Assembly: GCA_900066355.1 (NCBI GenBank)
Contig: FMEL01000004.1
Coordinates: 231,339-295,338, forward strand
Source of the DNA: an uncultured Ruminococcus sp.
Lineage (GTDB): Bacteria > Bacillota > Clostridia > Lachnospirales > Lachnospiraceae
Direction: 5' to 3'
Length of the DNA: 64,000 nucleotides
The notes beneath the pieces are model-generated. The model did no database searches, was not told the origin of the DNA, and saw only the letters and a list, made by a program, of their open reading frames with translations. How positions within the stretch are numbered: position 1 is the first letter of the stretch; the number at the start of each line of letters is the position of its first letter. Below, piece by piece: positions 32,373 to 41,441 of the stretch. The position numbers and the translations under genes are program-made.

Positions 32373-33598
32373 AACGGTATTTTATCGTATATGTAATCTT
32401 TGCAGTATTTTTTACAGTAGGAATGTATCTGATAACAAAGTATGAGGAAAATGCGAAAGCAACGCAGATAGCACTGCTCCTTGCAGAACATCCTGAACTG
32501 GAAGGGGAAATAGTTGCAATCTGGGAAAAGTCAGGAACAGTAGATTTTATAAGAGACCGGGACGATCAGAAGATAGAAAGAGTCGTACAGATGCTGGAAG
32601 AAACTTATGGTTATCACTCAGGGAGTGGATCTTCAGATGTGGTTATAAGGATTATCTGGGGAATTGGATTACTAGTGGGAGTCATAGTATGTAGCCTGTT
32701 CTTGTACCTGGACCGAAGAAAAAACTGGAGCAGATACGGTGATGAGGAACAATTACAGCAATTATATGAATGTCTGCAGGAATTCAGAAAAGGAAAATTC
32801 CAAACATATCCTGAAGAAACATCAGAATCGGAACAATGGTTAAAGGTGTGGGAATCTGTAAAGGAGCTGGGGCAATATTTCGAAGATTTGAAGGAACGTC
32901 TGGAGCAGGAAGAAAATGGTACGAAGAGTCTGATTACAGATATTTCCCATCAGTTGAAGACTCCGCTTGCATCACTCCGGATGAGTCATGAGCTGGTGGC
33001 AGAAAATCGGGTTACAGGAGAAGAACAGAGGGAGTTTCTGGAGCAGGAATCACAGGAACTTACCAAACTGGAACAGCTCTTGAATGAACTGGTAAATCTT
33101 TCAAGGCTGGAAACACATATGATCCAGATACATTCGCTTCATGAAAGCCTGAAGAAAACGCTAACAGAGGCTGTCAGTCAGATTTATATGAAGGCAAGAG
33201 AAAAAGATATTTCCATTCAGGTGGAGATGGATGATGATATAGTTGTGAACCATGATTCAAAATGGACGGTAGAAGCATTAACGAATATCCTTGAGAATGC
33301 AGTCAAATATTCACCGGAACATACAACGATTACAGTGAGGACGCAGGAGCTAGCAAGCAATGTGCTTATTGAAGTAGAAGATGAAGGAATGGGCATTCCT
33401 GCGGAGGAACTGCATAAGATCTATCAGAGATTTTACCGGGGAAGGAAAGCAAAGGAACAGGTAAAAGACGGAGCGGGTGTCGGTCTGTATCTTGCCAGAA
33501 AGATCATAGAAGAACAGGGGGGGACAATAGCAGCCAAAAGAAAGGCTGAGAAAGGTATGATATTTAAAGTGACACTGCCGCTCATAATAGGAGAATAG
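32345..33598 (+). CDS. sensor histidine kinase
   Basis: A 417-residue kinase with two membrane helices (about 12-30 and 101-123) enclosing a small extracellular domain of about 70 residues. The H-box ISHQLKTPLASL has His202; the N-box ILENAVKYS is near 313, the G1 box VEDEGMGIP near 350, and the G2 box GAGVGLYLA near 380. All kinase motifs are intact. It overlaps its response-regulator gene and is followed by an FtsX-type ABC exporter, the classic antimicrobial-peptide sensing arrangement. Confidence 0.92.
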   Translation: MDRKGKQKLKRYFIVYVIFAVFFTVGMYLITKYEENAKATQIALLLAEHPELEGEIVAIWEKSGTVDFIRDRDDQKIERVVQMLEETYGYHSGSGSSDVVIRIIWGIGLLVGVIVCSLFLYLDRRKNWSRYGDEEQLQQLYECLQEFRKGKFQTYPEETSESEQWLKVWESVKELGQYFEDLKERLEQEENGTKSLITDISHQLKTPLASLRMSHELVAENRVTGEEQREFLEQESQELTKLEQLLNELVNLSRLETHMIQIHSLHESLKKTLTEAVSQIYMKAREKDISIQVEMDDDIVVNHDSKWTVEALTNILENAVKYSPEHTTITVRTQELASNVLIEVEDEGMGIPAEELHKIYQRFYRGRKAKEQVKDGAGVGLYLARKIIEEQGGTIAAKRKAEKGMIFKVTLPLIIGE

Positions 33599-33602
33599 TC
33601 GG

Positions 33603-33641
33603 AACCCTTACAAAACTGTTATGGTTGTTGTAAGGGTTTTG
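33603..33641 (+). terminator. hairpin between kinase and exporter genes
   Basis: AACCCTTACAA pairs with TTGTAAGGGTT around a 17-base loop and is followed by TTTTG. It may end the two-component transcript. It also contains the first TTGTAA of the regulator box, so it may instead be an operator. Confidence 0.5.
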
Positions 33642-33661
33642 TAATGCAGGAATGTTATAGT
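33628..33661 (+). promoter_or_regulatory. response-regulator-dependent promoter of the exporter
   Basis: TTGTAA is repeated with an 11-base period (33628-33633 and 33639-33644, spacer GGGTT). A -10 element TATAGT is at 33656-33661, and there is no good -35 hexamer. This is the usual architecture for promoters activated by OmpR-type regulators. Confidence 0.6.
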
Positions 33662-33693
33662 AGGGGTATGAAATGGAAAGGGGACTTGAAGAT

Positions 33694-34365
33694 ATGAGTA
33701 GTATTTTAAAAGTAGAAGATCTAGTAAAGTATTATGGAGAAGGCGAGAATCAGGTGAGAGCCGTGGATCATACAAGTTTACAGATAGAGAGAGGCAAGTT
33801 TACAGCTATCGTAGGACGTTCCGGCTCCGGAAAATCTACACTTCTGCATCTGATTGGAGGGCTTGACAGACCGGATTCCGGCAAAGTATGGATTGATGGA
33901 ACCGATATCTATTCTCGAAAAGATGATAAACTGGCACAGTTTCGAAGAAAGAAGATAGGATTTATCTTTCAGGATTTTAATCTGATTCCATCGCTGAATG
34001 TGTGGGAGAATATCGTTCTTCCGCTGGGACTTGATAATCGCAAGGTAAAGCCGCGGGAAGTGGAAGATATTCTCAAAAAAATCGGACTGCAGGATAAGAA
34101 AGATGCGATGCCGTCTGCTTTGTCTGGTGGACAGAAACAGAGAACTGCGATAGCCAGGGCATTGGTGACAAGACCGGCGATAATTTTGGCGGATGAGCCG
34201 ACGGGAAACCTTGATTCCCAGACTGAGCTAGAGGTTATGAGCCTATTGAAAAGCTGCGTGTCGGATTTCGGGCAGACGCTTATCATGATTACCCATGATG
34301 AAACGATTGCCCAGATGGCGGATGAAATGATTATCATTGAAGATGGCAAGGCGGTGAGAAGATAA
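33694..34365 (+). CDS. ABC transporter ATPase (MacB/BceA/LolD type)
   Basis: A 223-residue ATPase with Walker A GRSGSGKST (41-49), signature LSGGQKQR (about 143) and Walker B IILADEPTGNLDS (about 163). The sequence belongs to the FtsX-partner clade that resists or exports antimicrobial peptides. The start at 33694 has GGGGA 9 bases upstream; the ATG at 33673 is less well placed. Its stop overlaps the permease start (TAATG). Confidence 0.92.
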   Translation: MSSILKVEDLVKYYGEGENQVRAVDHTSLQIERGKFTAIVGRSGSGKSTLLHLIGGLDRPDSGKVWIDGTDIYSRKDDKLAQFRRKKIGFIFQDFNLIPSLNVWENIVLPLGLDNRKVKPREVEDILKKIGLQDKKDAMPSALSGGQKQRTAIARALVTRPAIILADEPTGNLDSQTELEVMSLLKSCVSDFGQTLIMITHDETIAQMADEMIIIEDGKAVRR

Positions 34366-36827
34366 TGAAGATGACGACCAGAGTTGCATATTGCAATATG
34401 CGGCATTATAAGAGCAAAAACATACTGATTGGAATTGCCATTATCCTGACAACATTACTGCTGTTCGTAATCCCATCAATCGGAAAAGATATGGTGGAAG
34501 TGAACTTTGCGGTAATCAATAAGATTTATCCAACATGGCATGCCCTTTATCGGAACGTGGACGAGAGTACAGTTATGAAACTGGCGGCACATCATGATGT
34601 GAAAACTTACGGACTCCGCAGCGATGCGGGGTACATGAATCTGGAAGATGCGACGGTTTCCATGATGTATATGGACAGAACAGGGATGGAACTTTATAAA
34701 GTGAAGCTGAAAGAGGGGCAACTTCCGCAGAAAGAAAATGATATTGTGGTTTCAAAAGGAATACTGGAAGCATTAGGACAGAATGGGAAAATCGGTGACA
34801 CTATCACAGTACCTTATCAGATTCTGAAAGATGACGGACTGGATTATACGAAGGAGAAAGACTTTCGAATCTGTGGTTTTTTAGCAGATAATGAGAGCAG
34901 CAAAGAACAAAAACAATATACATCATTGGTTTCAGAGGCCTTTCTGAAAGCGGAGATACCGGTAGAACAGGTGAAATATCGGTTTTTACTTCAGGTGAAT
35001 GGACAGAAAGGAAATACGACTGCAGATTATACAGAGACGATACAGAATATTGCCAGACAGTTCGGGATTTCCGAGGATGACATGAATATTAATAAAGAGT
35101 ATCTTGCAGCAAATTATGTGGATCCGGCTACAATTCCGGTGATTGTAGGAATCATGCTTATTGTTGTATTGGCGGGCATTATCACAATTTATAGTGTTTA
35201 TTATGTATCTATGAACCAGAGGGTTCGGGAATTTGGAAAGTTAAAGGCAATCGGGGCTACGAAACGGCAGCTTAGACAAATCGTACTAAGAGAGGGAATG
35301 GGAGTGGCGTTGTTTGCCATTCCGATAGGACTTTTGATCGGAACAGTTGCTGTGAAAGTTGTACTTCTCCAGTTTGTAGAACATGCAAAGGATTCAAACG
35401 TACTTATAACAGAGGCATACAAGGTTGTAGCTAAAGGAGAAGTCCAACTTTATTATTGGTGGATTTATCTGTTGGCAATTGCAGTGACTCTGTGTACAGT
35501 GTATCTGTCACTGATGAAGCCTATGCGTATGGCGGCGAAGGTATCAGAAATAGAAGCTATGCGTTACCAGGGAGGCAGTAAGCGACAGAAAAGCAGCAGG
35601 AAGGGATATCAATTTCTGAATATCGGACGACTGACCAAGAGAAATCTTGCAGAGAATAAAAAGAAGAGTACTATCACGATTGTATCTATGGCCGTTACCG
35701 GAATATTTGTCATGATGGTAGCAACGGTGCTGTCTTGTGCAAATCCGATGGAAAGTGCAAAGAGTTCGATTGTGGGGCAATATGAGATTTCTCCAATTGT
35801 GGAATCCGGGAATAAAGAGCATCCTGAATATGAATGGGCGGAGGTTCAAAAGAATAATCCATTAAATGAAGGACTAAAGCAGCAGATAGAGGAGCTTGAC
35901 GGTGTTGAGCGGGTAGATGTGTTTACCGCGTTGAAGGTATCAGGAGGACCTTTTGAAGAAAAAATTGGAACCGAATTTATCAATGGAGTGCCGGAAGAAT
36001 ACGCAGAAGAGCTGAAAAAAGGAATCACTGAAGGCAATGTCACATACGAGGAATTGAAATCCGGGGATAAAGTGATTCTGGACCGCGCGCTACTTCACTG
36101 GTATCCAGATATTAAAGTGGGAGATAAGCTGAAACTCAATATTCATGATGGAGATAATACCTTTCAAAAAGAGATTGAAGTGGCAGCAATTGGTGAATAT
36201 GGAACAGGTCTGACAAACTATAACTGTCTTATCATGGCAAAAGAAGGGGCAGAGAAACTTACCATAAATAATTCTTCCAGCTATTTTCAGGTGATTGCAG
36301 ATAAGGATTATGATGAGGCACTGGAAGCATCTCTACAGGCTATTGTGGATGGATCAGGCAGACTGCAGATGCGTACCTGGAAGAATGAGTACGATACATG
36401 GGAAAATGCCATACAGATGACTAGAGGTGCATGTTATGCATTTATCATCATTCTGGCAGCAATCAGCATTATGAACTTGATTAACACAATGATCAATAGT
36501 GTCCATGTGCGAAAAAAGGAGCTTGGCATGATGCAGGCAATCGGAATGTCGGACCGTCAGTTGATGAAGATGCTCCAGTTGGAAGGTATATTCTATACAG
36601 TAGGCACTCTTATTATCAGTATCGGAGTGGGAAGTCTTGCAGGATATCCGTTGTTTTTATATGCAAAGCGTACAGGAATGTTTGATATCAGCACATACCA
36701 TTATCCGGTAACAGCAGCTATTATTATAATTTTAACATTGTTTGTGATACAGATGTTATTGGCAATATTCATTGCAAAGTCAGTAAGGAAAGATTCATTG
36801 ATAGAGAGAATTCGTTTCAGTGAGTAA
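34365..36827 (+). CDS. FtsX-type ABC transporter permease
   Basis: An 820-residue permease. One N-terminal helix (about 20-38) and a 200-residue extracytoplasmic domain are followed by a three-helix FtsX core (about 258-385), another helix (about 440-462), a second exported domain (about 465-690) and a second FtsX core (about 695-810). This duplicated MacB/FtsX-like layout is common for peptide-antibiotic exporters of Firmicutes. It is translationally coupled to its ATPase. The regulator/kinase pair upstream suggests induction by the substrate. Confidence 0.88.
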   Translation: MKMTTRVAYCNMRHYKSKNILIGIAIILTTLLLFVIPSIGKDMVEVNFAVINKIYPTWHALYRNVDESTVMKLAAHHDVKTYGLRSDAGYMNLEDATVSMMYMDRTGMELYKVKLKEGQLPQKENDIVVSKGILEALGQNGKIGDTITVPYQILKDDGLDYTKEKDFRICGFLADNESSKEQKQYTSLVSEAFLKAEIPVEQVKYRFLLQVNGQKGNTTADYTETIQNIARQFGISEDDMNINKEYLAANYVDPATIPVIVGIMLIVVLAGIITIYSVYYVSMNQRVREFGKLKAIGATKRQLRQIVLREGMGVALFAIPIGLLIGTVAVKVVLLQFVEHAKDSNVLITEAYKVVAKGEVQLYYWWIYLLAIAVTLCTVYLSLMKPMRMAAKVSEIEAMRYQGGSKRQKSSRKGYQFLNIGRLTKRNLAENKKKSTITIVSMAVTGIFVMMVATVLSCANPMESAKSSIVGQYEISPIVESGNKEHPEYEWAEVQKNNPLNEGLKQQIEELDGVERVDVFTALKVSGGPFEEKIGTEFINGVPEEYAEELKKGITEGNVTYEELKSGDKVILDRALLHWYPDIKVGDKLKLNIHDGDNTFQKEIEVAAIGEYGTGLTNYNCLIMAKEGAEKLTINNSSSYFQVIADKDYDEALEASLQAIVDGSGRLQMRTWKNEYDTWENAIQMTRGACYAFIIILAAISIMNLINTMINSVHVRKKELGMMQAIGMSDRQLMKMLQLEGIFYTVGTLIISIGVGSLAGYPLFLYAKRTGMFDISTYHYPVTAAIIIILTLFVIQMLLAIFIAKSVRKDSLIERIRFSE

Positions 36828-36880
36828 GAATATAAATTTCTGATGTTTAATGCAGATACTAATCAATGTCATAATAAAAA

Positions 36881-36906
36881 GGGGGACTTGATTTCTCAAA
36901 TCCCCC
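36881..36906 (-). terminator. terminator for leftward transcripts of the toxin locus
   Basis: GGGGGA-TTGA pairs with TCAA-TCCCCC; on the minus strand five T follow. It would end the toxin mRNA about 290 bases after its start. On the plus strand the same bases form part of the antisense RNA promoter. Confidence 0.65.
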
Positions 36907-36916
36907 AGTGTATAAT
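36888..36916 (+). promoter_or_regulatory. promoter of the antisense RNA
   Basis: TTGATT (36888-36893), a 17-base spacer and TATAAT (36911-36916). Transcription would start near 36923 and run toward the 3' end of the toxin gene. Confidence 0.65.
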
Positions 36917-36922
36917 GAACTC

Positions 36923-37030
36923 AAGAAAGGTATTCAGATGCAAAATCTGATGCCCTCAGTTAAATTTTATATTCTATGTATAAGTCATAGCATCCAAAAC
37001 TTTCCTAGGGTCGTGGATGCTATTTCTTAT
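36923..37030 (+). ncRNA. candidate antitoxin RNA of a type I toxin-antitoxin locus
   Basis: A short RNA of about 105 bases would run from the promoter at 36888-36916 to the hairpin ATAGCATCC/GGATGCTAT (36987-37023) with its TTTCTTATT tail. It is complementary to the 3' part and end of the toxin mRNA on the other strand, as in txpA/RatA. It has no convincing coding potential. The prediction rests on promoter, hairpin and position only. Confidence 0.55.
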
Positions 37031-37100
37031 TATGTCGATCTATATAAGTCAAAGCCGCAAAAATTACCAATAGTAAAGTCAATACTTCCATTGTATTCAT
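37020..37100 (-). CDS. 26-residue hydrophobic toxin (holin-like/TxpA-type)
   Basis: The peptide is MNTMEVLTLLLVIFAAL followed by TYIDRHNKK: one membrane helix and a charged YIDRxNKK tail, the signature of the holin-like small toxins of Firmicutes (TxpA/BsrG-like). AAGGAGG lies 8 bases before the ATG at 37100; an ATG at 37106 is too close to it. A consensus promoter is 75-100 bases upstream, and an antisense RNA promoter faces it from the other side. Such toxins damage the membrane when the antisense RNA is lost, stabilising mobile elements. Confidence 0.75.
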   Translation of the reverse strand: MNTMEVLTLLLVIFAALTYIDRHNKK

Positions 37101-37174
37101 GGGCATCACCCTCCTTGGATACTAGAGGGCAAAATCGAAATGCATCCGTCTTTCCGGTTCAGTAATACCGAATC

Positions 37175-37203
37175 AGTATAACACGTTACCGTTTTCAGTA
37201 CAA
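37175..37203 (-). promoter_or_regulatory. promoter of the small toxin
   Basis: TTGTAC (37203-37198), a 17-base spacer and TATACT (37180-37175) on the minus strand, giving a 5' leader of about 65 bases before the toxin start. Confidence 0.7.
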
Positions 37204-37322
37204 TAAGGTAATGGTCTGAAAAATACTTTATTCTGTCACCTTATGTAGCTGTATCGTGAGTATTTGCTGGACTAATTGGTGCTGTATATGAAAAAAAGCT
37301 ATTTAAAAATAAGGTGGAAGCC

Positions 37323-38249
37323 TTATATGGTCTGCTTGATGATGCGGGTGATGATGCCGAGGGCAACATTACGCTCTTCATCAATATGCGTCACCACAAA
37401 GGATACCTGATCCTTTTTCCCGACTGTCCGGCTGTCATAGCAGGAGTGGGCAATGGCATTGACACCGATGGAGAGCCGGACAAAGACGGTGCCTTTATGG
37501 ATGTCTTCCACAGTTCCGGCGTATTTTCCCTGAATCTTACATTTTTTCATGTTTTCCTTGCTGGTGTTGCCTTCCACACTTTTGACATCTGCGTGGACAA
37601 TGACCTGCTCCGGTGAGTCTGCCCGCACATCCAGGATGCGTACCAGGATGTGATCGCCTACCTGGAAGCGTTCTCTGGCATCACCCATCCAGTCGAAGGA
37701 CAGGTCTCTGGCAAGAATGGAGGTTTCCACACCGAAAATTTCTGCCCGGACTACCTTTTCCGCAACAGCAATGACTCTTGCCTGCACGATACGGTCTTCA
37801 TAAACTTTCGGCATTCCGGAAGCATCTTTATCCAGATAGAAGATCTGGCGTTTCTTCAGCATCGCTTCTTTCCGGCTGGCGACAATGCTGCGTGTCTTCG
37901 GATCTAATCCCTTAATCAGAAAATCAATCTCACATCCAAGCATATTGTTGAGGATTTTGTTCTGCCGCAGAGCAAGCTCCCCATAATCGTGTGCTTCATC
38001 CTGCATGAGATGGATCATCATCTCAGTTACTGGGATGACAGTACGGAAATCCTTGTAGTAAACCACGGCAATGAGGCTGCCGTTTTCTGTTTTCTCGATA
38101 CCGCCAAGCATTCCGGTTAAGATCCGGCGGGTACGGTAGGCATTCTGGATCTCATGCCAGGTAAGGTCTGAAATGGACTGGGCTGTTTCCAGCTTCGCAT
38201 CGGAATCCAGAGTTAAAATAGGTGTGTTGGTTGTTTCGTTTGGCATCAT
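37323..38249 (-). CDS. S1-domain RNA-binding protein of the ICE
   Basis: A 308-residue soluble protein. The C-terminal domain (about 233-300) is a typical S1 OB fold (GKYAGTVEDIHKGTVFVRL...GVNAIAH). A second S1-like segment is at about 148-205 (IVQARVIAVAEKVVRAEIFG). The N-terminal half is unassigned. The ATG at 38249 follows AAGGAG. It is the gene after the coupling protein, 16 bases away. ICE S1-domain proteins are recurrent, but their job is not established; RNA or single-strand DNA binding is expected. Confidence 0.82.
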   Translation of the reverse strand: MMPNETTNTPILTLDSDAKLETAQSISDLTWHEIQNAYRTRRILTGMLGGIEKTENGSLIAVVYYKDFRTVIPVTEMMIHLMQDEAHDYGELALRQNKILNNMLGCEIDFLIKGLDPKTRSIVASRKEAMLKKRQIFYLDKDASGMPKVYEDRIVQARVIAVAEKVVRAEIFGVETSILARDLSFDWMGDARERFQVGDHILVRILDVRADSPEQVIVHADVKSVEGNTSKENMKKCKIQGKYAGTVEDIHKGTVFVRLSIGVNAIAHSCYDSRTVGKKDQVSFVVTHIDEERNVALGIITRIIKQTI

Positions 38250-38265
38250 AGTGTCTCCTTTCAAA

Positions 38266-40236
38266 TTATGACATGATAGAATCTTTATCTAAAGGAACCA
38301 TGTCTGTGTGATCCGAATAGTTATCTGCTGAGAAGTCATCCGGGAAATCGTGATAGCCAGGTTCCTGATAAACGCTTTGCTGGTCAAAGTGCGGTTCAGC
38401 TTTTTTCTTTTTCTGCTTTCCATAAGAAGCGGTTTTTTTCGGGTGGGAAGCAGGAATAGTTGGAGTGTACGTATATTCTTCACTACATGCTCCTTTTCTC
38501 CATTCCGGAATATGTTCGGAAGCCTTCCGGGGAATGAGTTTTTGGGCATCCGGGTGCATGGTGTAATCGTATTTTTCTACCTGCAGTACCTTCTGACCAC
38601 GCAGGATAATCAGTGCAGTATCCAGCGGGAGCCGCAGGATCTCATCCGGAGTTAAGAGCTTTCGTTTCCCGATGGATCTGGTCTGGCGGTATTCCGGTGT
38701 ATAATCGGATACCCTCCAGCTATTTAATTGTTTGGCTTCGCTGCTGACACCAACGGTCACATCACCGGAGCGGTTAGAGATAAATGTAGCAGTTACCTCA
38801 TCCGTACAGCCTAAAAATAGCTGAGTGTCGCAGTTCCCGATGATTTCCTGCCATTGGTTTAAGGGATACCGGTTCTGCATCTGAGGCAGGTTTTGGAAAA
38901 TGCAGGAAATACTGAGGTTTCGACTTCGGATCACGGAAATCTTTTTGTTGAGCGATAGGATTGCTCCCGTATTCGCCAGCTCATCAGCCAGGATATGTAC
39001 CGGAACCGGCAGTTTTCCATCTTCCCCATAGGTGTCTGCATAACGGACCAGTTTGATAAATACGAAGGTCATAAACAGGGAAGAAAGAAAATCAAAAGTG
39101 CTGTCTTGATCCGAAGTGATGCAGAAGTATGCACATTTTTCTTTTCCCGGCAGCGTCAGGTTGATCTCATCATAGGAAGTGATCTGGCGGATCAGCTTGT
39201 TCTGGAATACCTGAAGTCTGGAACCGAGTCCGATGATGACGCCGGAACGTACCGTGTCACTTGCCTGCTTATAGATGCAGTAGGGGACTTTTGCCGGATG
39301 GGAGACCGGAAGCAGATCAAAGAGGCTGTTCAGTTCTTTTTCCGAACTCATGGTCAGGAGTTTGTATACCTGTCCGATATTCTTTGCCTCCGGTGGGAAT
39401 CCCTGATCCACATAGAGAATCAGAGCTTTTAATAAGTTCATCTCGGCATTGTCCCAGAAGTGATCGCCTTTGGCAGAACCGGTATTCTGGATGATGACAT
39501 CAGCAAATACCTGTGCCATGGTTTCCTGTCCGCCAATTTCACCCAGACAATTCCAACTATCCGAGTTTTCCGGGTTTACAAGATTAAAGGATTTCACGAT
39601 ATATCCGGCATTCTCAAGGTAAGTGGCTGTACTTTCGTACAATTCCGATTTTGGATCGGTGATGATGAGGCTTTCCCCGCGGGCAACACACTGGAAGATC
39701 ATGTTGCGTGCAAAGGCCCGGCTTTTCATGGAACCGCTGGCACCGTAAACGGCAATATTCCGGTTCATGCGGGTATCCTTCGGGAGACAAACGGCTTTTC
39801 CGTTCAGTTTTCCAAGAATGGTTCCCTTGTGTTTCTTGACATCATTCGTAAGCTCCAGTACCTGATGCATTTCCTCCAAAGTCATAAAACCGGAAGTCCC
39901 ATAGGTTCCCTTTGTGGAATAATTCAGGTTCCGGCCCCGGTCTGTTATTTCCCCGTTTCGGTCAAATCCCATACGCATGAGAAGGAAGGTCAGGAGTCCA
40001 AAAGCTGCCAGACATAGAAAAATCCCATACAGATTGTACGGGAAAGCAGTCAGGGCATCCAGACAGGCGAGCGGGTGCGGGGAGGGGATCTGCGGGGCAG
40101 TTCCGTTTCCGGCAAAATTGCCGGCAGATTCCCAGGTCTGATAGTTGCGGATAAATTGAGCAACATAGCCTCCTGCATAGAGGGTGCAGAAGGTGATCGG
40201 AAGCATATAAATGAGCTTCCACCATTTACGGTTCAT
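38266..40236 (-). CDS. VirD4/TraG-type coupling protein
   Basis: A 656-residue coupling ATPase that brings the relaxase-DNA complex to the channel. Two N-terminal membrane helices (about 7-24 and 57-80) precede the ATPase domain. Walker A is AVYGASGSMKSRA near 160-170 and Walker B is VHILADELANTG near 415. The C-terminal 80 residues are basic and low in complexity. The ATG at 40236 follows GGGGG. The start overlaps the end of the upstream gene by 11 bases. Confidence 0.92.
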   Translation of the reverse strand: MNRKWWKLIYMLPITFCTLYAGGYVAQFIRNYQTWESAGNFAGNGTAPQIPSPHPLACLDALTAFPYNLYGIFLCLAAFGLLTFLLMRMGFDRNGEITDRGRNLNYSTKGTYGTSGFMTLEEMHQVLELTNDVKKHKGTILGKLNGKAVCLPKDTRMNRNIAVYGASGSMKSRAFARNMIFQCVARGESLIITDPKSELYESTATYLENAGYIVKSFNLVNPENSDSWNCLGEIGGQETMAQVFADVIIQNTGSAKGDHFWDNAEMNLLKALILYVDQGFPPEAKNIGQVYKLLTMSSEKELNSLFDLLPVSHPAKVPYCIYKQASDTVRSGVIIGLGSRLQVFQNKLIRQITSYDEINLTLPGKEKCAYFCITSDQDSTFDFLSSLFMTFVFIKLVRYADTYGEDGKLPVPVHILADELANTGAILSLNKKISVIRSRNLSISCIFQNLPQMQNRYPLNQWQEIIGNCDTQLFLGCTDEVTATFISNRSGDVTVGVSSEAKQLNSWRVSDYTPEYRQTRSIGKRKLLTPDEILRLPLDTALIILRGQKVLQVEKYDYTMHPDAQKLIPRKASEHIPEWRKGACSEEYTYTPTIPASHPKKTASYGKQKKKKAEPHFDQQSVYQEPGYHDFPDDFSADNYSDHTDMVPLDKDSIMS

Positions 40237-41332
40237 GTAAAAACCCCCTTTTGAATTTGCAAAGGTCAATACTGGAGAAATGGATTGTGGCAGTTAAGTA
40301 TTTTTTCAGGACCGGAATCTGAAAATCGAAACAGATCAGGTTCCCGGATCTGCCGTATACATTTAAGCCGGTATTGAACCGGTTGATTCGCTGCATGTCA
40401 AAATCATAAGCAAGAAGGATGGGGTTCCCGGAAGCATCCGTGGCATCATGTTCCAGTGGAATTGAATCGCTGCGGCAGCCCAGATCGGACAGCAGGAGGT
40501 TGTCCAGCTTTTCCATGATCTCAGGGTGAACCAGCAGTTTTAAAAGCACTTCCCCTTCCGGAGTATTGGGAAGGTAATGGAAATGCTCGAAGGAGGTGTC
40601 CAGCATAAACAGGCTCTTTTTGTAGCCTCCGGTACTGGTAAACAGCCGGAAAGCCATTTCCATGTCGGTTCCGGTCATGATTGCCCGGATCTGTGGATGT
40701 CCGTTGTAAGGGTAGCCTTGCAGGTAATGCTGCAGGAAGGCGTTTAAGCGGACTTCCGTTCGATATTCCCATTTCAGGACTCCGTTTCCCGTGTTATAAA
40801 GGACATAGACACATTGCGGTGCCATCAGGATGCCCATGCTGCGGGAGTTCCTAATCTTCGTGGTCTCCGGGCCCAATTCCTTAATTTCTCTGGAAGCGTA
40901 AAAAAGAGGAAGGCTTCGCATACCGATGGAACCAGCTTCGCGGTGATTACAGAAGATGTCAGGTTTTACATCCGGATAAAAGGGAATCCCGGCATGAAGG
41001 AGTGTCAGATACGTTTCGGCTTTCTGATGTAAGCGGATACGTCGGGATACTTCACTTCGGATGAGGTTCGTCTCGGTATTGCCGGTCAGATAGCACTGGA
41101 AGCGTAGCGGCGAGACAGATAACAGCATCTCTTTCGCAGCTTTTGTAAGACGGTAGCCTCTGAGAGCATCCCGGTAGTGGGTACGGATGAGGTGTTCCGC
41201 CTTCAAATCCGTAATGAGTTTTTCCGCATAGGAGGCACTTGGGATGAGTCTGTTTAGCTGGTCTGCGGGAAATTCCCCGCACATCCCTATCATTTCCAGT
41301 AAGCGGTATTTCGTAGTGTCAGGTCTTATCAA
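40226..41332 (-). CDS. winged-helix protein, replication-relaxation-like
   Basis: A 368-residue protein with an N-terminal winged helix (about 5-75: KYRLLEMIGMCGEFPADQL, then DLKAEHLIRTHYRDALRGYRLT). A long mixed alpha/beta domain follows. The layout resembles the replication-relaxation family found next to coupling proteins in Gram-positive conjugative elements, which may aid DNA processing at oriT. The start is a TTG at 41332 with GAGGTG 8 bases upstream. It overlaps the coupling-protein gene. The family call is tentative. Confidence 0.65.
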   Translation of the reverse strand: MIRPDTTKYRLLEMIGMCGEFPADQLNRLIPSASYAEKLITDLKAEHLIRTHYRDALRGYRLTKAAKEMLLSVSPLRFQCYLTGNTETNLIRSEVSRRIRLHQKAETYLTLLHAGIPFYPDVKPDIFCNHREAGSIGMRSLPLFYASREIKELGPETTKIRNSRSMGILMAPQCVYVLYNTGNGVLKWEYRTEVRLNAFLQHYLQGYPYNGHPQIRAIMTGTDMEMAFRLFTSTGGYKKSLFMLDTSFEHFHYLPNTPEGEVLLKLLVHPEIMEKLDNLLLSDLGCRSDSIPLEHDATDASGNPILLAYDFDMQRINRFNTGLNVYGRSGNLICFDFQIPVLKKYLTATIHFSSIDLCKFKRGFLHEP

Positions 41333-41356
41333 ATAAGCATCACCTCAATTCAGTTC

Positions 41357-41384
41357 TTACCCATGCAAGCCTATACTTGGGTAA
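41357..41384. promoter_or_regulatory. TTACCCA / TGGGTAA inverted repeat before the relaxation-like gene
   Basis: TTACCCA (41357-41363) and TGGGTAA (41378-41384) form an inverted repeat just upstream of the TTG start at 41332. The half-site is the same as the conserved spacer core of the promoters at 28932 and 42865, so one regulator may act at all three. Confidence 0.45.
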
Positions 41385-41441
41385 ATCTCCGGTGGTTTGG
41401 AGATAAAAAAAGCAAGAAAACAAAGTTCCCTGCGGTGGTTC

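Noticed and set aside
36908..37165. 85-residue plus-strand frame over the toxin locus
   Set aside because: No ribosome site and no family; the region is better explained as an antisense RNA opposite a small toxin gene.
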